From assembly GCA_021234155.1 (NCBI GenBank), contig JAJEKV010000112.1:721423-785422 (forward strand): a stretch of 64,000 bases of DNA, read 5' to 3'. Below the pieces are notes generated by a model, which was not told the origin of the DNA, made no database searches, and was given only the letters and a program-made list of their open reading frames with translations. The translations under genes and the position numbers were made by a program. The stretch is from Isoetes taiwanensis (Eukaryota > Streptophyta > Lycopodiopsida > Isoetales > Isoetaceae). Positions 56,409 through 64,000 of this stretch are shown here, in pieces (position 1 is the first letter of the stretch; each line of letters begins with the position of its first letter).

Positions 56409-58500
56409 TTTGGGGTGTAAGAATGTCGCTCAGACCTAAACGCTTGCGTTATGAAAAGAGCTAATAAAATCCTACCCAGGCATGAATGGCCGTCAGATCA
56501 ATCATAAACCAAGGGCTTAGATTTTAATCCTGGTCTTCCAATCTCATTGGTCCCCCCTTTGGCGGGATACTTGGCGCGTCAGATTTGGGGTATGGCGATC
56601 GACATAGATCAAGCTTCTCTTCATCGACGACGGCAACATATCGACCACATGTAAGGGCAGCGGCATCTGCTAAAGGTAATCAATTTCAACTTCACGGATC
56701 CGGAGGTAAAAAGTTATGTCAATCCTTGTGGCAGCGCTAGCAAGGAAAACTTCGGTGTGTCTGGTAGCAGGGCTGGATCGTAACCTTGGTTTGTACTGTT
56801 TGGTCACAATTCCGGAGACAAAGGGACTTTGTATGTGTGGAAAGACAAGGCCCTTTCACACCTGCTGAAGCTTTTCTTGCCTATTCTGCAATTATTTCCA
56901 ATTGGTCCGCAGGGCTCCATTCTTCAATTTCGTGAAGAATATCAACTGGGCGGCCTGCAGATTGGCGATGCTGGGTGGATTTTCCTCTGGCCTGAGCAGT
57001 TCTATGTCAAGATAGAGATTTTTGAGTTCAAATGGGTCTTCCTGAGTGCTGAAGCTAGGTAAAATCCGAAGCAAGATATGGCTAGGGCTATGCTTTCGGC
57101 GAGGCTAGGCTGCTGAAGCAAGTTATGGCTATGGCGAGGTTAGGTATGGCTCTGTGTTTTTAAGAAATGAAGATTTCCATCATAGAACAGAGAAACTATA
57201 GAACGGAAGAACACTCTGTTGGTGATGATGCACACAAAGAAGGTATTAATTAATGTACAATGTTCTGCATTTCTTCCATTCAAATGTCAATCTCGAAATG
57301 TTTTTTTTGCAGTCTTACAAGCATTAGGGAGTTATCTAAAGCTAAAGTGTAGGGAGTTATCTAAAGCTAAAGTGATAAAATACGGTCTCACATTCTGGCA
57401 ACAAAATCATCTTCGAGCTTGTGGCGGGATCGGGAACCGGATCGGAGAGCAGAAGAAGTGAGCACAGGTGCGTTGCTGCAATTCAGAATGAATTGTTCTT
57501 TTTGCATACGATTTGTTCTTCCGCTTGGCAAATACGGAAGATCTTTGTCCAATTCATGTATAAACCTTTGCAACCTTTTCTTCAAAGCTTTTGCAATTGA
57601 GAGCTCTTGCCATTGTTCCTTTTTTTTTATGAAATTGTTGTTCTTCCAGCCCAATGCACATCATCGGATCGTGCATGAAGCCTGCAAACCTTTTTGTTTT
57701 TCTGGTGGAGATTTCGTGTACAGTGGAATGGCAGAACTAGCCAATCTAAGATCTTTTGCTTGGGATTTATCAAGGCTTGCAAATGAAGGACATAAATCCC
57801 AGCTCCAAGAAGCAGCATGATGGAAGGTGGCGCTGCTGCTACAGCAAATGTTTCAGTTGTTGAGATGTCACAGGTATGGTTTTAGTACTGATTAGCAAAA
57901 CCCATGAATAGGTATCTGCATTCTTGCAGGTTGTTTCAATGCTTATGCTTATTTCTACATGGTGATCATGATGTTTTTCTTTATCTCTTTTCAGATATGT
58001 CTTCAGTTCCCACCTTACCAAGGTGCCTTATGATAAACGTTCTTCCTTTTTCTTATTTTCTGATGCATGTCTTATCTTCTCACTGTGTTTCCTTTTACAT
58101 CATGTTGATGCTCAATATGGATGAATGTAGCCAATTTCTTTGCCGCTAGCAACAAATCTAATTCTCAAAATATATGCAGATTAAAGCTGCAGACAACCTG
58201 ATTCTTCAATAGCACCTTGCAGGCAAAGGTAAAAACGTGACTCACAAGCATAAGATTGTTAATTGTTCAACCATTTCATAAGCTATCTATATTGACCAGC
58301 TCCCCTATTAGGAAGAAACAAACAAACAAATGAAAGTGAAATAATAGAAAGAGAACCAAGCACGACGACAACCTGAGTGGTCACCATCCTAAGCTAGTTC
58401 AACTTTATACTCTATAAACAACCTGATGCAACATCTGACCAGGGCAGGAATGGAAGGCAAAGAAGGCGAAGATCAAGGATTAAGGAATGACCGCGAAGAT
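56409..58500. other. Region without a recognised gene
   Basis: Open stretches occur on both strands around 56,830-57,060 and 57,390-57,820, but neither strand has a known motif. The first 200 bp should contain the kinase promoter. No clear TATA box was assigned. Confidence 0.4.
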
Positions 58501-59030
58501 AAAGGATTAAGGAATAACTGGCATTAAAGTGCAAAGCAGCATGGATCCAAAATGATTGCTTCAAGAATCTGCCTCAAAAGGCCTGATGCAACATTTGACC
58601 AGGTAAGGCAGAGCTTAAGGGATGCACTGGCACTAAAGAGCAAAGTAGAACAGACCCAAATGATTGCTTCAAGAATTTTCCTCAAACTTAGACCGAAAGA
58701 ACAGAGAATGCCAAACAATTTGCAATAAAAACTCCATGCATAGTTTCTCCCTCAAACTTAAACCAAAACAACAGAGAGACCAAACAATTTGCAACAAAAA
58801 CGCCATGCATAGGTGATCAACATCCAGAAGCCAACAAAGATCAACCTACATACAAATGACACCCAATGTACATAAGAATTGTTCATTTGGTTGCACAACA
58901 ATTTGCAACAAAAACGCCATGCATAGGTGATCAACATCCAGAAACCAACAAAGATCAACCTACATACAAATGACACCCAATGTACATAAGAATTGTTCAT
59001 TTGGTTGCACAAACATAGGCACTAAGAAAA
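58500..59030. repeat. Stacked local duplications, including a near-perfect 130-bp tandem
   Basis: The block with ACAATTTGCAACAAAAACG, GGTGATCAACATCCAGAA and TTGTTCATTTGGTTGCACA occurs at about 58,778-58,889 and 58,891-59,012, with one or two changes. Weaker upstream copies of CTCAAACTTA and ATGATTGCTTCAAGAAT suggest an older duplication round (58,550-58,760). Confidence 0.8.
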
Positions 59031-59623
59031 CTAGTGGAAAGTAACCGTAAAGCCTTCAAATATATACACCAATGTGGTGACATATTCTCCAGTAGGCATT
59101 GGTATTGTGCAAGGACCATTTTCTGCAACAACAAGTACCTTGCAACACAAAAGTACCGTGCAGCAAGAAGTACCGTGCATCAGCCTTTAAATTAAAGCCA
59201 TTTCTTCACATGCATGAACAAATTTGTGATCAAAGATCATCGGCTTTTTCGGTTTTCGGCCAAAATTGCGAATGTCCCGCAATGTACAACCTGTTTCAAA
59301 GATCGCCTTTTCGCCAGAAAATTCTCAATGTCCCCAAGAATGTACAAGAGCTTGCAATCTAAAAGAGTAATAAGAGAAAAACATAACATAACAATACGAA
59401 AAGCTTTAGTTTGCAACAAAATAAGAGAGTAGAATTTTGCTCACCAATTTCTTCTTTACTACAATGTGATATCATCATGACCATTTTAACATTCGAGCAT
59501 CTCCAGAGACATAATCCTGTATGCCAACAATTGAAAGTCACTACAACAAGATTTAGAACACAGAGCATGAACCTTTCGACAAAAAAAAATCATTCTAGAA
59601 AATTTAACATACCTATGGTAGGA

Positions 59624-60119
59624 CTAATTTTCGGAGTCTGATTCTTCGATAGCAGTTCCATACCGCTTGCTAATGAGCTCATTAGTTTTCTTTTCAAAGA
59701 GAATCTTTGCAAGGGCATTCCGTCTAGTGGCATCTGGAGGAATTTGTACTGCAACTGTTGCTTGACCATAATCAAGATTTCTGCAATAAGCTTCGTTTGC
59801 AGATAATGAAGCTCCGAGAACTTTGTAAATTTCATATTCACAGGATTTCTGAATTTCAGATCCATTGCATGTATTCAATAGATGCACCATCATCAATAAA
59901 AGCTTGCATTAATTGATGCTGCTTTGATTAAGTTAGTGCAGGACTATTTGAAAATTTCTCTTCCAAACAATGTAAGTTATCCGAAATCTCCTCTACACCA
60001 GGTAAGTTGAATGGTAGCATTGCTCTTTTGTTGGAGATACAATATCCATTCTGCAAATTCAAACAAGGATACCTTACAATAGAATGAAGGATAAAGCCAA
60101 ATGAAGTTCGAGAAGTCAT
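59624..60119 (-). CDS. Two exon-like open stretches, unknown protein
   Basis: The minus-strand stretch at 59,896-59,624 reads SANEAYCRNLDYGQATVAVQ, then IPPDATRRNALAKILFEKKT and ends in an acidic ESDSEN tail. It looks like a genuine C-terminus (basic helix then acidic end). The stretch at 60,119-59,928 contains NLPGVEEISDNLHCLEEKF. They could be exons of one gene, but I do not recognise the family and no splice pair was firmly assigned. Confidence 0.35.
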
Positions 60120-60452
60120 AAAAAATCTTTGGTAGAATACAAAATAAACCTGTGTTTTCGTGCAGAAATGAATAGAATGGACTTCAACCTAGATAATGTA
60201 TCTATTAACATTCTAGAGCCAATTTTTCAATGCTGACCTTCGATTTGGAGATCTTTTGGGAATATGAGCACATGAAACTAGATAACATCCTATATTATAA
60301 AGAAATAGTGTCCGTTAGTGAGTTAGTGAGTCAGTGAGTCTGTGAGTAACTCCACCCCCATCGACGGCTCACGGGGCGCCACGTGGCGCGCTCTCGGCCG
60401 TCAGATCCTGAAAGTTCTAGAGGCTTCTAGAACATTAGAAGGTCCTAGAATC

Positions 60453-60499
60453 TTCTGGAAGCTTCTAGAAGCTTCTAGAACATTCTAGAAGCTTCTGGA
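60453..60499. promoter_or_regulatory. Perfect heat-shock-element array, copy 1
   Basis: Uninterrupted alternating TTC/GAA pentamers at 5-bp spacing: TTCTGGAAGCTTCTAGAAG, then CTTCTAGAACATTCTAGAAG, then CTTCTGGA. This is about ten consecutive nGAAn/nTTCn units, far above the three needed by trimeric HSF. A weaker array with the same phasing is at about 60,735-60,782. Confidence 0.7.
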
Positions 60500-61224
60500 G
60501 TCTTCTTCTTGAGCTTCTAGAATTCTAGAACATTCTACAAGCTTCTGGAGTCTTCTAAAATGTTCTTGGACCTTTTCAAAATTTTTTATGTTTTGTCGAG
60601 GATTCGAACTGTGGTCATTGCCCCCCAAGCCCTCCATCCTTACCACTAGACCAACCATTGATTTGTTAAGACAAATAGAAGTTCATATATAGTTAAGGGC
60701 GAGGGCTAATTAACTCAAGGATGCTCTAGGATGTTCTACAATGTTCTAGAATCTTTTGGAATGTCCTAGAATGTTCCAGATGCTCACGAGTAAGCACCTC
60801 AGTATAAGAATAGAAAGTTTCAGTCTAAAAATAAAAGTTTTTTTGAAACTTTGCAAATGCTAATAGATAGTGGATGTAAGTATGCTCCTCATGGATGATG
60901 CTCCTATACATGTGTATAAGCTCCATATGGGTAAAACTTTGAAGCAGTAATCTCCTCATGAGTGATACTTTGGAATTGATAATGAAATAGAGGGCTCGGT
61001 AGCAGATGTGGTAAAGATCCTCATAGGATGTGGTATGGGTCCTTATAGGTGTATGTGTGACTATATTATAAAGAAAATAGTGTCCGTTAGTGAGTTAGTG
61101 AGTCAGTGAGTCTGTGAGTAACTCCACCCCCATCGACGGCTCACGGGGCGCCACGTGGCGCGCTCTCGGCCGTCAGATCCTGAAAGTTCTAGAGGCTTCT
61201 AGAACATTAGAAGGTCCTAGAATC

Positions 61225-61271
61225 TTCTGGAAGCTTCTAGAAGCTTCTAGAACATTCTAGAAGCTTCTGGA
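61225..61271. promoter_or_regulatory. Perfect heat-shock-element array, copy 2
   Basis: Identical to copy 1 and placed 772 bp away by the tandem duplication. A weaker array follows at about 61,507-61,554. Confidence 0.7.
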
Positions 61272-62302
61272 GTCTTCTTCTTGAGCTTCTAGAATTCTAG
61301 AACATTCTACAAGCTTCTGGAGTCTTCTAAAATGTTCTTGGACCTTTTCAAAATTTTTTATGTTTTGTCGGGGATTCGAACTGTGGTCATTGCCCCCCAA
61401 GCCCTCCATCCTTACCACTAGACCAACCATTGATTTGTTAAGACAAATAGAAGTTCATATATAGTTAAGGGCGAGGGCTAATTAACTCAAGGATGCTCTA
61501 GGATGTTCTACAATGTTCTAGAATCTTTTGGAATGTCCTAGAATGTTCCAGATGCTCACGAGTAAGCACCTCAGTATAAGAATAGAAAGTTTCAGTCTAA
61601 AAATAAAAGTTTTTTTGAAACTTTGCAAATGCTAATAGATAGTGGATGTAAGTATGCTCCTCATGGATGATGCTCCTATACATGTGTATAAGCTCCATAT
61701 GGGTAAAACTTTGAAGCAGTAATCTCCTCATGAGTGATACTTTGGAATTGATAATGAAATAGAGGGCTCAGTAGCAGATGTGGTAAAGATCCTCATAGGA
61801 TGTGGTATGGGTCCTTATAGGTGTATGTGTGAATATGCTCCTCATGGGTGATGCTTTGGAATTGGTAATAGAATAGGGGGCTAAGCAATATGTAGTTGGA
61901 ATTGTAAGTGATCAACTCATGAATGATGCTTTAGAATTGATAGTAGGGCATGTGTGTCACTTTAAAATTAGGGCAAAAGCATGAGTAGGAGAGCATGTGT
62001 ATGTATGGACTTGCATGGTAGTAGGTGCAAGTAAACTCCTCATGGATGATACTTTAGAATTAATAATAAGGCATGTGTGTGTATAAACTTGCATGGCAGT
62101 AGATGGAAGCAGGCATGGGTTGAACAATGGATGCTGGGTAAGATGAGTAAATTCCTTGAACACATAGGGGTGTTGTACTTTGGATATTAAGAAACATAGA
62201 TAGAGAAGAATGGGTCCAAACCGAGGCTAGGTAGGCCGGCCAAGGCCGCCGTTTATGAATGGATTAAAGAAAGGAACCGTGGCCGTGCGGGCCCTTTTCT
62301 AG

Positions 62303-63060
62303 TATTTATATGTATTTGTTATATTTATAGATAAGGGGTTGGTTACAGTTCATGATTGGGACTCAAGCAAGTAATTTGCCTTTGCAATGTCATAAGTCAA
62401 ACTAGATAAAGGTCATTATCTACAGAAAACAATCGAACAAACCTTACTTATCTTCTGTTGTAGAATACGTACATGCAACAACTCTTGAAACGATTATAAT
62501 TGGTCACTTATTTTTTCAAAGCCTGATTTCTACCAAGCAATTGATAACATTTTGCATACATATGATAATCATTGGATGCCTATCACTAGACATCCTGTCA
62601 ATGATCCCACTCACAGAGGTAACAAGGTTCAAGCTGAGAATCAGAACGTGACGTTCCATATTTTGGTCTAATTGTCAACATATATTTTATTTATGATCTA
62701 AAACTAGTAATATTCGATCTAATAGTTGCAAAATTGAAGGATCACTACTGAATTTTCTATGTGACAATTTCACAAGTAAAGTCATGCCTTAGTGGATCAA
62801 TGCAGATATTGTAGATACTAGCATCTGACCTTTGCGAAAGCTTTCTGCATTTTATATCTATGTATTATCTTATATTATTTGGATGAAAGCAACAAACACA
62901 ACGAAAATATTGATTTGGAGAATAGCATTATTGACCTCAAAAAATGCTGCATCAACTCCAAAGGAAGAGACTACACTATTTCTTTCCTATAGTAGCTCAT
63001 TTTCTAAGTTGTCAACCAAATGTGCATTTCGGTTAACCTTACAAAAAAAAAAACCCTTCA
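62303..63060. other. Region without a recognised gene
   Basis: No family motif. The open stretch at 62,832-63,068 has no recognised domain. Confidence 0.4.
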
Positions 63061-63068
63061 AACTATAG

Positions 63069-63086
63069 CGGCGGCGCCGCCGCCGC
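63069..63086. repeat. GC-only palindrome (GCGGCGGCGCCGCCGC)
   Basis: A self-complementary CGG/CCG stretch in AT-rich surroundings, 13 bp before a Helitron-type 5' end. It resembles the GC hairpin of a Helitron 3' end but lacks CTAG. Confidence 0.6.
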
Positions 63087-63098
63087 AGTATTGTTTTG

Positions 63099-64000
63099 TC
63101 CTATATTATAAAATGATCATGTATGTCTGTCTTGAATCTCGCCCTAAATTGGGCGGCTCAGATTAATTGATTACATTGGAAGGTCGAGATTTACCCAAGT
63201 TTCGTCCTCGTTTACATTTCGTTTTAGTCTAGGGTTTTGTTCGTGTAAAGCAGCTTGTCTCCAGAAGAACGCTAGATATGGCGATGGTTCTTAGAGAAGA
63301 TGGGGAAGATGAGGCGGAAGACCTGGAGGCATGGTACAGAGCCTTCGATTTGAAGAACGTGGTTGCTCAGAGGAAGCAGGGCTTGCATTCATTCATATAG
63401 TTTATTGATCCAAAGATAGTCTGGCCACTGCCCCAAGGCAATACCAATCTAGAAAATGGCTTATTCGATTACAAACAGAGTTCGAATCCAAGCATGAAAG
63501 CCAGTTACATTTGAGCTGATAGCATTTTCATTTTTAGACTTATTAAACAAGAGCCTTTATCTTATTGTTTGTATGTCTCATCAGAAGGGAAGAGTATAGA
63601 TTTATGGAACAACATATCATTGGCTTCTTTTGGATTGAAACCTAAGAGAGTTAGACAAGGACAGAAAGCTAGCCTTACAAAATCATTATCTAGGTTGCTT
63701 CCTTATATTGTCATTGCCACTACAGCATCTGCATTGATAAATCTAACTTCATTTTCCTAGTAATATACTTCACTTCTCACTTTGTGTAATCGTTTTGATA
63801 TATTAAAACCTCCAAAGCTAACATCTAATGTGTATCGGGGTAAGAATTTTTATGCTCCCTGTCTTGATAGTATTATTATGCTATCCTTTGGAGTGTAGCT
63901 TTCAGTTTCTGATTTGGCTTTAATTATACAAAGGTTTGTTGTGAGTGGATAAATGTTAAATTTAAATGGCGTATTATTCTAAGTTTGATGTGCTTGACAG
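63099..64000 (+). mobile_element. Helitron-like 5' end, element runs off the window
   Basis: TCCTATATTATAAAATG matches the 5' ends at 60,288 and 51,945, and the following 130 bp resemble the 51.9-kb element. The base before TC is G rather than A, so the exact border is uncertain. No 3' end lies within the window. Confidence 0.55.
63278..63403 (+). CDS. Short open frame in the Helitron-like element (possible captured first exon)
   Basis: It reads MAMVLREDGEDEAEDLEAWY, then RAFDLKNVVAQRKQG and a stop. Acidic start, helical end. It lies about 180 bp from the element start, like the short frame in the 51.9-kb Helitron. Could be the first exon of a captured gene or of the element itself. No family recognised. 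Confidence 0.35.

Larger units (their letters stand above)
60290..61832. repeat. 771/772-bp recent tandem duplication
   Basis: Copies at 60,290-61,060 and 61,061-61,832 differ at only about three positions: one extra A near the start, GAGGATTCG versus GGGGATTCG, and CTCGGTAGC versus CTCAGTAGC. The second copy begins at an internal CTATATTATAAAG, that is, at the Helitron 5' end motif. Confidence 0.95.
60288..62302 (+). mobile_element. Non-autonomous Helitron with internal tandem duplication and HSE arrays
   Basis: The 5' end TCCTATATTATAAAG is preceded by A. The 3' end has a GC hairpin GGCC-GTGCG-GGCC (62,281-62,293) followed by CTAG at 62,299-62,302 and T. No protein is encoded. The first part is duplicated (60,290-61,060 and 61,061-61,832) at about 99% identity. 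Each copy carries a perfect heat-shock-element array and a more degenerate one. Confidence 0.75.

Noticed and set aside
1-64000. tRNA, rRNA or other structural RNA genes
   Set aside because: No cloverleaf-type or rRNA-like sequence could be recognised by eye. The tRNA-like similarity at 46,019-46,040 is only the retroelement primer site.

Overview
The window looks like nuclear DNA of a land plant. It has short GT-AG introns, a plant-type chromovirus with a Met-initiator-like primer site, Helitrons, LINEs, a calcium-dependent-kinase-like gene and the RING end of FANCL. It may be a fern or other seed-free plant, but that is a guess: nothing here fixes the species. Most of the 64 kb is mobile DNA in various states of decay. 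Only a handful of ordinary gene pieces can be supported: FANCL (4.7-5.3 kb, +), a VOC/glyoxalase-like fragment (16.1-16.6 kb, -), a kinase-only gene (55.5-56.4 kb, -) and one intact member of a pair of small unknown genes (29.0-29.9 kb, -).

Layout. 1-6.9 kb: AT-rich DNA with a hairpin, a LINE tail and FANCL. 7.0-10.1 kb: a non-LTR retrotransposon (+), split by an AT-rich insertion. 10.1-10.8 kb: a Ty3/gypsy gag remnant (-). 10.9-15.6 kb: a minus-strand module with ParB-like and DNA-methyltransferase-like segments, short introns and a T/G-rich leader. 16-19.1 kb: VOC fragment and dispersed repeats. 19.1-23.5 kb: a large foldback structure, with long inverted arms flanked by arrays of a 19-bp unit. 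24.0-31.4 kb: a plus-strand module with a DUF8039-like and a DUF7869-like coding segment, followed by two small paralogous minus-strand genes. 34.4-47.6 kb: one complete 13.2-kb chromovirus (-) with both LTRs, TSD, PBS and PPT, plus about 2.6 kb of extra same-strand coding sequence before gag. 47.8-48.3 kb: a LINE tail. 48.6-51.9 kb: a nearly full-length but broken LINE (-). 51.9-54.9 kb: Helitron. 55.5-56.4 kb: kinase. 60.3-62.3 kb: a second Helitron with a fresh internal 772-bp duplication and perfect heat-shock-element arrays. 63.1 kb to the end: the start of a third Helitron-like element.

The most unusual signal is a family of about 14 small nested palindromes. The core is ATCGC-N4-GCGAT, flanked by a 5-6-nt spacer and then outer arms that differ from site to site yet still pair. 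They occur only at 10.9-15.0, 24.2-25.7 and 30.4-31.4 kb, inside or beside the two coding modules, and at least one or two lie in introns. The two modules also share an A/C-rich leader rich in AACAACA and AACCACA. I read them, as inference, as two members of one undescribed element family. One encodes a phage-like ParB plus DNA-methylase combination. The other encodes DUF8039/DUF7869-like proteins.
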